Shown piece by piece: positions 47,780-59,754 of a stretch of 64,000 bases of DNA. Location: contig CP114490.1 in the NCBI GenBank assembly GCA_027186245.1, positions 10,111,501 through 10,175,500 of the forward strand, written 5' to 3'. Numbering within the stretch: position 1 is the stretch's first letter; each line of letters opens with the position of its first letter. The notes under the pieces were generated by a model, which saw only the letters and a list, made by a program, of their open reading frames with translations, was not told where the DNA came from and did no database searches. The position numbers and the translations under genes were made by a program. Origin of the DNA: Coriaria nepalensis. Its lineage: Eukaryota > Streptophyta > Magnoliopsida > Cucurbitales > Coriariaceae.

Positions 47780-49158
47780 ATGACTCATGAGACCAGTCGT
47801 GACCTTATTAGTATATTGCTACAATGTTCCGGCCCAAGAAAGATCCGTGGCCCATATACCATATCGTCTACGGGCTTAATTTTTCGGCCCGTTTCGTATC
47901 CTCGAAAATTTGTACTTTTCAGCATAGAAGTCTTCGTCTTGCTCACCTTCTTCGCCGACTCGCCCGTCTCTCGTTTTGCCTTCAAAATCGAATTTTCCTC
48001 AATCGATGAATTATTTCCAGCCCTAAAATCACTCCCGTTTTCTTCTCAAATTCTTCTTCATAATTTCCATTTTTCGTTTTTCCCTCGTCTTCCTCCTTCA
48101 CTCTGTATTTATGGCGCAGAATTAGATTCGACGCTACTGCGAGCTCCAACTCTCTCTCTCTCTCCGAAAGGTATTTTTTCTTCTTCATGTTTTTTGAACT
48201 GAATTTTGAAAATTTTGGAGTCAGTGTTGAGCTAATCTTACTAATTTGTTTCTCTATTTTTAACCTAATGTTATGAATTCATTTGCAAATTGTTGAAAGG
48301 AAATGTGAAACCAACAAAAAAGAAAAAGAAAAGGCAAAATGGAATTAGTAGAAGCCAACATGATTCTTCTCGAATGTAGTAAAAATTATGTGACGTTACG
48401 AGGACTTTGAATTGGATTTAGTTTTGACTTTTGGATTGGAGTATGATGATTTTTGCATGATTAACTGAAAATCGCAACTATGATACGTCTGAGTGTAATA
48501 ATAAGCTTGATCTTTATCTTTAGTTAACTCATTTCCTGTTTTTTTTTTTGTTTCCTTAGCTTCCGGGTATTGAATTCATCGGTGAATTTTTCTTGGCTCC
48601 CTTAGTCTTAGAATTCCTATTTCCTTCAGCTATTGATACTATTTGGTTGAGGTAGCCTTTAGGTACTTAAGATGTTCAGCAAAGTTTGCCTTGGGGGTTT
48701 TAGTCTTTTAGAACTAGTTTATTTTAGTATATATGATTGAATGAATTTAAATTATGCGATGTGTTAGGCAAACTAGACCGAGATTGATGTTATGGTGTAC
48801 TATTGACCTTCTTGCTATTAATAATTTTTCGTTTTTAGACAAAATTGTGTTATCTTGTAATCTTAAACCTTTTTATGCGGATCAATGAACTAATTTCTTT
48901 CGGAACTGTTGCAATAGCACATCATGCTTGATGAGGAAGCAAGACATTACTCCTTAAGTGAACCTTTTCCCTATTTTAACTTAGCCGTTGTTAATTAATA
49001 AAGTAACTTCGATTTCACCATTGCCAGTACCCATGATAGTAATTGCCAAGGTCAATGATTTTGTTATATCTGTTTTTTTGCAGTTCATCTTCTGACCATG
49101 AATTCGTCTTTCAAACTAGTAGCAGGTTATTGACTTAAGATTTTAACCTTCAAGCATA
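47780..49158 (+). promoter_or_regulatory. DREB2 leader with inferred intron and a short uORF
   Basis: A likely 5'UTR exon ends at 48170 (CCGAAAG before GTATTT). The acceptor TTTTTTTGCAG ends at 49083, making a 913-bp leader intron. In the second leader exon an upstream ORF of 11 codons (MNSSFKLVAGY) runs 49098-49133, ending 25 bases before the main ATG. The 140-codon frame at 47780-48202 overlaps the inferred leader and looks non-coding. Splicing is inferred from consensus only. Confidence 0.45.
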
Positions 49159-49701
49159 ATGCGCAAGTTGGAGAGTTCTGAAGCTAGAAGGCAAGGATCT
49201 AAGTCAGTAGCCAAGACATTAGCAGCATGGAAAGAATACAACGACCAACTTGACTCTCACGACAGTGACGCCAAACCGGCCCGTAAAATTCCCGCCAAGG
49301 GGTCGAAGAAGGGATGTATGAAAGGAAAAGGTGGGCCTGAGAATTCCCGTTGCAGCTTCCGAGGTGTCAGGCAAAGAACATGGGGCAAATGGGTTTCCGA
49401 AATCCGGGCCCCAAATGCTGGGGGCCGCCTCTGGTTAGGTACTTTTCCAACCGCCATTGAAGCTGCTCTTGTTTACGACGAAGCCGCTAGGTCCATGTAT
49501 GGGACCTGTGCTCGGGTCAACTTCCCCAACATCTCTGTCCCTTGCTTCTTTTCAGAACCTTCTAAGAATTCTTTGGATTCCTCTTCTACCGGGAGAATAA
49601 CTCCTTTCGGCTCTTCTCCTTCTTCGGGTGAAAATGAAACAACACCAGCCAGTTCTGAGTCCGATTTAACATCAGATCACGGTCTAGAAGGTGAATCTTG
49701 A
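49159..49701 (+). CDS. DREB2: DREB2-type AP2/ERF transcription factor
   Basis: A 180-residue protein with one AP2 domain. The N-terminal [15 protein letters not shown] and the basic [16 protein letters not shown] segment (nuclear signal and the conserved DREB2 block) precede the AP2 domain at about 69-126: [18 protein letters not shown], then [20 protein letters not shown]. The Val of WVSEIR is the residue associated with DRE/CRT recognition by DREB proteins. A Ser/Thr-rich acidic tail follows. DREB2 factors activate drought- and heat-responsive genes through DRE/CRT sites. At 180 residues it is much shorter than DREB2A (about 335) and lacks a recognisable PEST-like negative regulatory region. 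The usual REP after the WVxEI motif is RAP here. The coding part is intronless. Confidence 0.9.
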   Translation: MRKLESSEARRQGSKSVAKTLAAWKEYNDQLDSHDSDAKPARKIPAKGSKKGCMKGKGGPENSRCSFRGVRQRTWGKWVSEIRAPNAGGRLWLGTFPTAIEAALVYDEAARSMYGTCARVNFPNISVPCFFSEPSKNSLDSSSTGRITPFGSSPSSGENETTPASSESDLTSDHGLEGES

Positions 49702-49934
49702 TTCATTGGATTAAGAGAGATCAAAGCCTTGGCTCACTTTGGTGTGGTGTGTTTTGTGTGTTTGTTTCTCTAGAAAAATTTGTATGGATAATGTTAAATA
49801 GAAAATACATATGTATCTCCCTTTTATGGTGTTGGTTTCAATGAAATAGGTAGTTCATTTTGGTCGGTAAAGCAAGAAAATTTAATTCCTTTTTAGTACC
49901 CACTATTATTATACATATATACACACATGTATAT

Positions 49935-49991
49935 ACAGTATTTATACAGTATTTATACAGTATTTATACAGTATTTATACAGTATTTATAC

Positions 49992-50000
<9 letters not shown>
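49935..50000. repeat. 11-bp tandem repeat, six copies
   Basis: The unit ACAGTATTTAT starts at 49935, 49946, 49957, 49968, 49979 and, diverged to ACAGTATATAT, at 49990. It lies between the DREB2 stop and the F-box start, 200 bases before the latter's ATG, so it is in the probable F-box promoter. Confidence 0.9.
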
Positions 50001-50022
<22 letters not shown>

Positions 50023-50199
50023 CAAAATCTGGAAAGAAACTGAAATGCACTTCCCTTGCCTAACTTCACTCTGACGATTTCAAAATCTGATACTCTAGCG
50101 CTGATCTCTCTGGAATCAAATCGAATCGAACTCTGAAAAAATTAGTTTCCTGAATAAAATAAGTAATAAAAAACGGTCAGAAGCTCAAAATTTTCCCGT

Positions 50200-51981
50200 A
50201 TGGAGACGCGATCAGCAAAGAAACGAAGGCTTATGAACATCGCTTCAGAAAACGAATCCGATCATCGTCATGAAGAAGATTCCAGCATATACGCAGATCG
50301 TATCAGCGATCTCCCCGACGCTGTTATCCAGAACATTCTCTTCCTCCTTCCCATCGACACCATCGCGCAAACCAGTGTTTTATCGAAGCGGTGGCGTTTC
50401 ATTTGGTCCACCTTCCCTGACCTCGATTTCACGACCTTAAACCCTATCGACACCGTTTCGCCGACCAAATTACAATCGTCGTATTCAAGAGGAATGGATT
50501 TCATCGCTCAGGTTCTTACTCGCCGTAACAAACACTCTGATCTTCGACTTCTGAAGTTCCGATCTCGACTCAGTTTCTCTCGCCTGACCGGGTTGATTCG
50601 TAGCGCGATCCGACATAACGTCCAGGAACTCGACATAGAGGTCGCCACAGACGATTACTTCAACTTCCCACGCGCCGTCTTGGCGAGCGAGTCCCTCCGC
50701 ATCTTCAAATTAAAATCCTGTTACCCTGGCTTCCGCCTCCCGCCGTCATCGGTGATGACCGGCGGTTTCAAAACGCTCCTCTCTTTGTCCCTCTCTCTCG
50801 TCATATTATACAACCAGCCTTCTCTTCTCGACATGTTTTCCGACACGTCGTTTCCCCTCCTGAAGAAACTAAATCTCCACGCTTGCTTCGGACTAACACA
50901 TCTCACCGTTAGATGTAAATCGCTGGAAGATCTAACGCTCGAGAAATGTTTTCAGCTTCAAGGGTTAGAAATTGCGGGTCCCAAATTGGAGCGGGCCCGC
51001 ATAGCGAGCTGTTTTGATGCAGTCAGCGGTAAGAGTTGGGTCAAAATTAACGGGTCAAACCTTAAGAATCTAATCTGGGAATATAATGCTATAACGGATA
51101 GTATTATCCTTGAAAATTTAAACTCTCTTCAAGAAGCATATATTGGTTTCTTTGTACTCGATGATGATGTAAATCTTAATGCATCGAAGCTTCAAAGTGT
51201 ACACAATCTTTTATCCGGAATCTCTCACGTTCATTGCTCAACTTTCGAAAGTCAATGTATTGAGGTACGAATGTTATAGTAATGTATTATATTCTTATTA
51301 GAACTACCTAAATATGTTTCAGTTAGTTGTTACATATCCCGCAGATTCTTTGATTATAATTTATGTAGTTTTCGATTTTGTTCGGTTGCAGTTTTTGTCG
51401 AACACTAATTATTGTGCGGTTTATCTGAATCCATTCAACAACCTGAAATCTCTGGAGTTGCATGCTAGTTTCAAGAGGAACAATGTGCTGGGATTAGCAT
51501 ACCTGTTTAGGAGTTCTCCTACTTTGCACACTCTCACTCTCAAGATTATCGATGATTATAAAATCGAAAGGAGAGTAAGTACTACTTTAAACAATCCCTT
51601 ATGATATACGACGTATGCATCATCGTTGCTAGTACTTCAAAAATTGACTCTTAGTTGTTTTTTTTTCTTCTTTTTTAGGAGTGGTATTGGGATTTTTGGA
51701 AAATCTGGAACACGAGGGATGAACACTTTTGGGAGTCGCAACGAGCGGCATTGAAGTGCTTCCTCGAGAATCTGAAGGTGGTGAAGATTCATGGCTTTGT
51801 GGAGAGAGAGAATGAACTTAGTCTAGCCAAGTTCTTGCTCAAATATGGGAAGGGGTTGGAGGAGATGACTCTTTGTATCGGAAATCGCGGTGCTAGAGAT
51901 TCTCTACGGCGACAGAAACTCAGGTCACAAATGATGGGATTGTCTTGGGCCTCTTCTAATGCTAAACTTGAATTTCAATAA
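50200..51981 (+). CDS. F-box/LRR protein with FBD-like C-terminus
   Basis: Three exons join in frame to 516 residues: 50200-51264, 51392-51574, 51679-51981. After a basic N-terminus (SAKKRRLMN) the F-box lies at about 33-75 (DRISDLPDAVIQNILFLLPI, then TSVLSKRWRFIWS). Leucine-rich repeats follow (LLKKLNLHACFGLTHLTVRC and similar), then NLKSLELHASF and a C-terminal part with LENLKVVKIHGFVERENELS and FLLKYGKGLEEMTL, the FBD pattern. Such proteins join SKP1 and cullin-1 as E3 ligase substrate receptors; the target is unknown. This is one of the fastest-expanding plant gene families, and the presence of clean splice sites and an intact frame supports function. Confidence 0.9.
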
Positions 51982-52221
51982 ACTAATTAGCAATTAGTTT
52001 AACTGTCAATTATACTCCACTCCAGAATCTGGACTACTAGGTTGCTTTCGAGTGAGGTAGTATTTAACCTTAAAAGATATAGAGACTCTCCTCTCTTCAA
52101 TGGTCCCCTCCCCCTGCTCCATGATATCTTAAGTTCATTCTAGACAGTTCTGTTCACTCGAGGTAACCACGGCCTAGCTGGTATCGAAAGGCGCTTTCCG
52201 CAATCGTCATGTCATATCCTC

Positions 52222-52333
52222 GCAGCTTTCTCCGTAAATGTTGCTTCCTCATTCCCTAATCCAGCAGAGTTCCGAGCCATCAAAGAAGCCGTTTCCTTCT
52301 TTCAAGAGCATGATTTATGTTTTCAGTACTTCA
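52222..52333 (+). pseudogene. RNase H-like fragment of a non-LTR element or plant RVT_3 gene
   Basis: One frame reads FSVNVASSFPNPAEFRAIKE then AVSFFQEHD, matching the N-x-A-E-x-x-A-I-x-E-A pattern of the RNase H domain found in plant LINE-derived proteins. It has no start and no flanking frame. It lies in the gap between the F-box and GH3 stop codons (51982-52528), which otherwise holds nothing recognisable. Confidence 0.45.
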
Positions 52334-52528
52334 AATTATTATATTTATACTAAAACAATTTTGAAGTTAGCATGCATGAGAGAATTAGAGAAGACCACAA
52401 TCCGTAAATAAGGAGTAATCATATAAATAAATTAGTCATTTCCATTTATAACATATTATATCATAAGAATTTAACATCAATCTCTAAACATAGATTTTTA
52501 TATAGTCTTTAATAGACATTAATCATGA

Positions 52529-55104
52529 TCAGTTTTGGCACCATTGTTTATGACCTGGAACCCAATTAGGGCATTCGGGGCTGAAGTATTTTGAAACAAC
52601 CCTAGAGTTCAAAAGGTCAACAATGGGTGCATACTTCACACAACGAGGTGTCTTATACTGGTTTATAGAAGCACCCAACTGACTTACAGCATAATCCATG
52701 AGCTTATCAAATGTCCCCATCTCCACTATCCGTATCTCTAAGGGACCGATCGACTTGTCGGAAACCCGTCCTTGTCTATAAACACTATTCAGACTCTCCT
52801 CAACTGCAAGACAACATTCGTCCAAAACTGAAGGAGCTGGAAGTACTGGTGCCTCTCCAGTACTAGTACTAGTACTGGTCTTACTGATTTCCCAGTACAA
52901 AACATAGTGGCCTGGAATTGAGCTTGTATCAGCATAGCTCGTGTACTCAATTAGAGTGACACCAGTTGGGGTTAGATGTTTAGCAGCACTCTTTACTGCG
53001 TTTTGTAGCTCGACTTCATCGGTTTTGTCTGAATCGATGCTGAGCGCCACATTTTTTCGACACACAAAGTTGAATTGTGGTGCTTTGTTCTTGAATCCGG
53101 ATACTTTTAGTATGTCACCGACACGATAACGATAAAGCCCTGCAGGATCATAATTTTTATTATATACTAATACATATCAAGCAGACGTGTATGAATGGTA
53201 GAATTCCTGTCTAAATGCAGGATCAAAAAAGCCCTCGAAAATTTGTGCACATGAAAAAGGATAAATGGGCATTAAAAAATAACCGAATTCGCAAATGGGT
53301 ATAACGTCAAGGTTCGAATAAATGGTAATCTCTAAAACTAAGCCTTTTTAGTATGTTGAGATTTAAAAATATAGTTAAAAATAAGTGTGATTATCTTTAA
53401 TTATATACCTGCATAAGTGGTGACAACAAGTTCATATTCTTGCCCTAATTTGACATCAACAAGAGCAACTAAGTCTTCACGTTCTTTCTTGTCAAGATCA
53501 CCAGGTTCCGAATCAGAGTTTGTGAGCCCCTCATGTTCAGATCTATTCACCGGCAAGAACTCGAAGTAGGCCATAGTAGGAATCAAGGTGTAAGAGACTT
53601 CACTTGGATGGCATAAAGGGTTCAAATTGAGGCCAAAATAACACTCTGAAGAAGCATACATAGTACAAACAAGGGGAAGCCCATTGCTGTAGGAATGAAG
53701 AGTGGGAATATATTGTGACATAGTCCCTGTCACAATTACATCTATGTACTTAGTATTTGGCCACAACCTAGTAATAATCCCTTCCCAAGATTCCTTACCA
53801 CATTCAGATTCAACAAAATCTGCAAGCTTTGGATCGGGTTTGAGAATTTTCGCGACGGATTTTCTCACTGATGGGTCCGTTATTTTTGGGTTTAACATTC
53901 CCGTCCTAATATCACTAACCAAAAGAGCCCAATGTTTCTCGAGAAACTTAATGGCCCGAATGAATCCGGAAGCAAAAACGGCACCAGCACGAAGGACTTG
54001 CATGTTTTGGAAAAGCCCACAAAGCAATTGGGAGTACATGCTTTGGTAAGAATCTGGGCAGAGAATTGTTTCATTAGGGCTTGTATAGTTTGTGTATGGA
54101 TCATAAGGCCTGTCCTTGAAGTATGCGCTTTTGTAGTAGCTTGTAAGAACAGGACGAGCAACTAGACCTCCTGGTGTTTTGGCTTCAGCTTTTATGAACA
54201 GAAAATACATTCCTTTGCCTTTCTCTAAATCGGGCACAAACTGGTTCATTACAGGCATTAATAGACTGTAAAGTAATGATCTTCTTTCTAGCTCTTCTTC
54301 AATCGTTGGCATTAATTTCCTCTCTCCTTCTGATGTTCCGGAGCTACAAATCACGAACCAAGTATTTTGCATCAAACAATATTATGTTCTTTCTTTCTTA
54401 ACAAGTTAAATTTAAAATAGTTTCGAACCTATAACAACATAAGTTAAATTAACGATATGATATAATAACAGCTAACATGGAAGCTTGAGCTGAAGTTAAT
54501 TATTGTCCGAAAAGCTTAAACCGTTAGAAAATAGACTCAATAATATTTTTTATTTATTTATCAGACTCTGAATTATCTAAATTCATTTTAAATTATTCCA
54601 AAAACTTAAATTGTTATGGAATAGATTCGTATTAACTCGAGACAACATTTGCAAACAAGTAGACAAATACTAGTTAACCATATATCTGATATGATCAACA
54701 TAAGGACATAATCACGATTAAGTACGAGTTGATCACCTGGTTAAGAACTCGGATATGGGATTAGAGCAAAGAATCGGAGAATCATCACCATCTGCAATTC
54801 GATCAATATACGGCTTCAAATCTTCATAGCTAACAACCGGCATCACCGTCTTAAAAGTCTCCCTATCTGTCTTGCCATTAAGACCATGCTTTTGCAAGTA
54901 CTCAACATCAGCACTACGAGAAATAATTTCAGTGAGAACCATTTGCTGAACTTCATCTGCATTAAGTGTAACATCTTCTATGAACTCCAATGCCTTGTTG
55001 TTAATTTCATCGTTGGTTTGATGATGATCATAATTGTGATTCTCCATCTGTCTTGTCGAGTTCTTGAGAGCTTTTAGCATGGCTTTTGCTGATGATGAGA
55101 ACAT
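52529..55104 (-). CDS. GH3: GH3 acyl-acid-amido synthetase (auxin-conjugating type)
   Basis: Three exons on the minus strand (55104-54737, 54343-53409, 53139-52529) join in frame to 637 residues, near the family's usual ~600. The three ATP/AMP-binding motifs are present: [10 protein letters not shown] at the exon 1/2 junction, [11 protein letters not shown] in exon 2, and [11 protein letters not shown] at the start of exon 3. The C-terminal domain closes with [16 protein letters not shown] and [16 protein letters not shown]3 enzymes adenylate an acyl acid and join it to an amino acid in the cytosol; the group II pattern points to indole-3-acetic acid, lowering free auxin. A Ser/Thr-rich insertion (KTSTSTSTG) in exon 3 makes it slightly long. 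Later Met codons at residues 9 and 20 could also serve as starts. Confidence 0.93.
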
Positions 55105-55215
55105 GTGTTTAATTTAAACCCAAACTCACGTATGAAAGAGTGAATTATAAGCACTGTTTCTCTCTCTCTCTCTCTACCAATTAGTGTAGGAAATGAGTGA
55201 TCTTGAAGGGATATG

Positions 55216-55260
55216 TATATATATAGTCATATAGAGATGTGAGAGAGAGAGAGACACGTG
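55216..55260 (-). promoter_or_regulatory. GH3 promoter: TATA box and AuxRE overlapping a G-box
   Basis: On the gene's strand TATATATA sits at 55225-55216, about 112 bases before the ATG. Upstream, GAGACACGTG on the + strand (55251-55260) contains TGTCTC (auxin response element, 55256-55251) and the palindrome CACGTG (55255-55260), sharing two bases. Another ARF-type core, TGTCGG on the gene's strand, is at 55996-55991. Auxin-response factors bind TGTCTC/TGTCGG, consistent with auxin-induced GH3 feedback. Confidence 0.6.
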
Positions 55261-56493
55261 ATGGTTTGACCCACCTAAGCATACAAAGAGATAACAAAAC
55301 ATAGGTGGTATATTGCTGGCCTAAATAATGGTTAGTAATTCATTAAAACCCAAGAAATATACAAAAACTATGAATCATCCTCTAAATTCTTAAAATTTGA
55401 CCATGCATGGGTTCTACACCATTTTAGCCCACTTCTTGAATGAAGTATCCTAATAGTTTAAATCAAGTCACGTCAATACTTCATACTATGATTTGATTAT
55501 ATCCATTCAAGTATATACTTCAAGAATATGCTAAAATTTCTCGTTAAAACTTATGAGAAAACACAAGTTAAACTATTTGACCTAGAACCGAAACTGTCTG
55601 GATCAAGATTCAACTGATCTTTCTAAATAAATTTGAACTGAGAAAGTACTTATCTAGTGGGATTTTCATCTATCAACATAAATTTCACATGCAGGGTTAA
55701 GATTTTGTAAGAAAAATTCAACGGGTAAAGAGGAGGAAGAAGGTGAAAAGGATTGGCAATTGGACGGGCAAACTCCGGTAAAGTCGGTGAACGTATAAGT
55801 GGGGTTACCAGGCTTACCGGGTACATGCGTGCATGTACAACGCAAGGATGTTGCTAAGAAAACCGGCAAAAGTAGGTTCCGTGATTTGGTTTATGAACTA
55901 CAAAATATAGGAAAATGGTTTTCTTCTTCTTCACGTTAATATATATAGTTTAATTTTATTTCAAACATATATAGACCTCTTATAATTAAGCCGACACCGT
56001 TTTCTCACGCTACTTTAATACAAAGCATCTCACCTTCAGTGATTTGTTTTGGATACGTTGTTTCGTATTCAAACTTCTTATCTACATAATTTATAACTCT
56101 CTAAATTGCATTTTTGGAAACATATATATATATATATATAATGTAATTAATATTTTCATTTTTGGTGAATTTGGGTTCTAACTTCTAATTTGTCATATGA
56201 ACATTTAGGTGTTAAGATTAAAATTGTTGGTCGACAAAATAGGGTTAGGTTACTTTAGAATTATGAAGTAGTATTAGTATCTTTGTTTTGGAGGTTTTTG
56301 GTCTTTTCTCCCAATTTTTATTTTCCTTTTCTTAAAAAAAAAATATGTCTTTGATTAAAAAAAAAAAGAAAAGAAAAAAAAGGTAATAATAACAATTAAA
56401 CATTCTAAGCATAAATAAATAGACATTATATAACAATTCAAGCATAATTTACTTAAAATTCAAGCATAATTTACTTAAAATTCAAGAGTTTTA

Positions 56494-56527
<34 letters not shown>

Positions 56528-56689
56528 TAAGTATATATGTGTTGGATTAGTATATGAAAAAAAAAATTGTCTTTTATAAAATTTTTCATATTCTTATTAT
56601 TAAGTGATATTTGTCATTTAATATTATAAAACACATGACTATGTCTTTTTATTTCAACTCCCAACATTATTCTACTCATAAAATACCGA

Positions 56690-56788
56690 ATCATCCCAAT
56701 TTGGTGTTAAAATCAGATAAAGAAAATTGCATTGAAGTTTAAAACTAGACTTGATGAAGATATAGGAAAGCCATTTTGATTGTGGTTT
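56690..56788 (+). repeat. Duplicated segment A, copy 1
   Basis: About 100 bases starting ATCATCCCAATTTGGTG and ending GATTGTGGTTT recur at 58368-58467 with few substitutions, same orientation, offset 1678 bases. Confidence 0.8.
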
Positions 56789-57751
56789 GCTTGGTCAATT
56801 TTTCTCTCTTACCTTGGCCGATTTTGGCTTCAAAAGGCCTTAATTTTCGGACAATTAATGCTAGTGGCTGAAAATAGAGACTGACTTTGTCCATTTAGCA
56901 TCTTTTAAGAAAACAAATGTTTCATATTTACTTTACTTTTTGTCTTTGGCCGATCCCCTCCAGCCTTGGCCGATTTGGTTTTTCCTAAGGCTAATTTCGA
57001 TCAAGTTTTGTGATGTGAAAAACAAAATCCAATCCCTTTTTATCAAACTATTTTATCAAAGCATGTGATTCAAATTATTTTAACATTTAAATCACTTCCC
57101 TTTTATCATATGTTTAAAAATTCTAATATCAATAATGATAAATTTATCATTTAAATAAGTCATAATTCTCAAATTATTTTTTATAAGAAACTAAATTTTA
57201 TCATAATTATACAAATAATACTTTTATATATATATATATATAATAAGATTTATAATATTTATAATTTAAAAAAATTTGGTATCGCGACATATCCATATAT
57301 CATAATTATACGAAATACCTCCTAAGATCAATATGATAAAGTGGCCCTTTGTAGTTTGTATTAGCCTATTAGGAGAGCTAGCTAGGTAGCTAGTGATCGG
57401 ATAGTTTGTTATGAATAAAAATGTCATGTCAAACAAGAAAATTTGTAGATACATCTCAAAAGCGGTCCAATCCCGGCCTTGTCTCCGGGTGTCTCCTAAG
57501 CCTAAAAATAGTCGCTTTCCATAGCAAACGTGAATCACATAATATTCATTCACGATCAGTCAACGCCCTGAAATAGAGTAAAAGACTCCTACTCATCCAG
57601 CGCAGCCCCCCGTACATATATACATGCAGCTTCTTCTTGTGCTTTGTGAGATTCACTTTTCCTTTTTTTTTTCTTTTTTTTTTTTTTATTATTGTTATAA
57701 ATTTTATGGCGAGTGTTTAATTTAGGATTATTGTCTAAGTGTTTGTGCCAG

Positions 57752-57970
57752 TGACTGCGATTACATTAGTAACTCATAATTTGTCGTTTTCTCACTCCTG
57801 AATTTTGATGCCATTAATATATGAGAGGTAAAAATAAGTGAAATTAAAAAAAAAAACAAAAAAAATAAAAAATATATGTAAATTTATAAAAAAAATAGTA
57901 CAAGAGTTTCCTTAAATATATGTTCTTAAAAGTTGAGGAATAGTATACTTCTCATTTGTATTAGAATTTT
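57752..57970 (+). repeat. Duplicated segment B, copy 1
   Basis: 219 bases starting GACTGCGATTACATTAGTAA and ending TTAGAATTTT recur at 59536-59754, same orientation and same length overall, offset 1784 bases, with small indels in A runs. Confidence 0.85.
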
Positions 57971-58098
57971 CCCTAACATATGTTGATACGACGGTTTGTC
58001 ATTGGGTCCGTACATATTATCATGAAAATACTCCTATTATGTCATCCCCAATTCCTTTGTCCAACTCTAGCTAGCTTATCGCAGTTCTATGATTTTGG

Positions 58099-58138
<40 letters not shown>

Positions 58139-58367
58139 CGGTTAAAAATGAAGCATTTGACTAAGCATTTGAGTTTAAGATTCAATTAGACATAAATATA
58201 TCATTAGTTTATAATCTCTTATGGTCTAACTAATTAGACTCCGTAAAATATTGTACAAAAGTTGAAAGGATCTCTTCCTTTTGCTATACGATCTCATCCT
58301 TTTATGTATTAGTATCTATATAAGAAGGGTGAATCCGTGATATCGATCAAATTTTCATAGTTGAAGG

Positions 58368-58467
58368 ATCATCCCAATTCGGTGTTGAAATCAGATAAAG
58401 AAAATTGCATGTAAGTTTAGAACTAGACTTGATGAAGATATAGGAAAGCCACTTCGATTGTGGTTTG
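58368..58467 (+). repeat. Duplicated segment A, copy 2
   Basis: Second copy of the segment at 56690-56788. DNA on its right side differs from that beside copy 1. Confidence 0.8.
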
Positions 58468-59289
58468 ATTTATACAAAAAAGACATATTCTTGCTTTGGA
58501 CATTTTCCTTTAGAGAGGTCATGTGGCTGGATGATATAATTTAAGTGCGTAAAAAAATCATTTTTTCCTTATTTTCTGTGTAATAAATTTGACATTAATA
58601 AATATGTCTCACATACACACATAAATCATATATAAAAGTTTAAAGTGTTTATTTAGACATGAATAAAAGGATTTATGTCTAATTTTCTATTTTATGTCCC
58701 CTACTACTTATTAACAAATTAGGATTATTTGGCACACTTAATCAGTTGACATGATTCTTTAAAAACGTTTAACTCTCTTTAACTTATTTATTTTATTTTT
58801 GACCCTCTAAATTTTTCTTCTGTAATGTCCTGTTTTTACCGAATCGGGTTGACCGGCGGTGACTGTTAGAATAATTGTTTACAGATGTGGCAAAATCTGT
58901 TAACACATTCATATACATAGCTCGTAATCAATTTATTTAAATTTAATGTAATTGAAAGTTTATTATAATTTTAATTTCAATTAAGGATTCATTCTAATTA
59001 AGGAAATTTTTTCCTAATCTCATTATAATTTATATAATGTTGGGGTTTTATCTTAACGTTTCCTTTGGTTTCTATTGAACAATGATTATATTGAAGAGCC
59101 AACGTAGCTATAACTTTGAGTCAACACATTGACGAAAAAAGGGATCGAAGAAAAACAAAATAGACTGTTTGGGTGTGCTTAAAAATGTTTTTTGTTTTTT
59201 GAAGTATCTATAAAATATAAAATAAATAAATAAATATGAAATAGATAAAATCACTAATTTATTTTTATTTTTTATTAAAAGAGGGATCC

Positions 59290-59520
59290 CAGTTCGATCT
59301 AAATTTGGATCGAGATCTCAGTCTAAGCCAATGGACTAACCAAAATCCAAATCCATTGGATTAGACCCATATTTTGATCCAAGCCAAACCAAAATCTTGA
59401 TCTAAGCCAGATTGAGATATTTATCCAGGTTAGACCGAGATCTTGGTTCAGGCATGGACCAAAATCCTCAGTCTGGTCTAGACCAAGCCGAGATCTTGGT
59501 CCAAGCCAGACCGCCATCTC
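59290..59520. repeat. Degenerate GATCTTGGTCCAAGCCAGACC minisatellite
   Basis: Repeated and inverted variants of GAGATCTTGGTCCAAGCCAG and GACCAAAATCC fill about 230 bases directly before segment B copy 2. It is absent at the matching place before copy 1, so it was inserted or expanded there. The minus frame across it (repeated GLDQ, LGLTW) is a by-product. Confidence 0.65.
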
Positions 59521-59535
59521 AAGATCATCCAGCCA

Positions 59536-59754
59536 GACTACGATTACATTAGTAACTCATAATTTGTCGTTTTCTCACTCCTGAATTTTGATACTATTAA
59601 TATATGAGAGGTAAAAATAAGTGAAATTAAAAAAAAATAAAAAAAATATATGTAAATTTATAAAAAAAAATAGTTCAAGAGTTTCCTTAAATATATGTTC
59701 TTAAAGTTGAGGAATAGTATACTTCTCATTTGCATTAGAATTTTCACATTGTAT
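59536..59754 (+). repeat. Duplicated segment B, copy 2
   Basis: Second copy of the segment at 57752-57970. Confidence 0.85.

Noticed and set aside
47780..48202. 140-codon + frame upstream of DREB2
   Set aside because: Overlaps the inferred leader exon and runs through the splice donor at 48171; looks like an untranslated leader.
55666..55869. 67-codon minus frame with several Cys
   Set aside because: No signal peptide, no known cysteine pattern, no homologue recalled.
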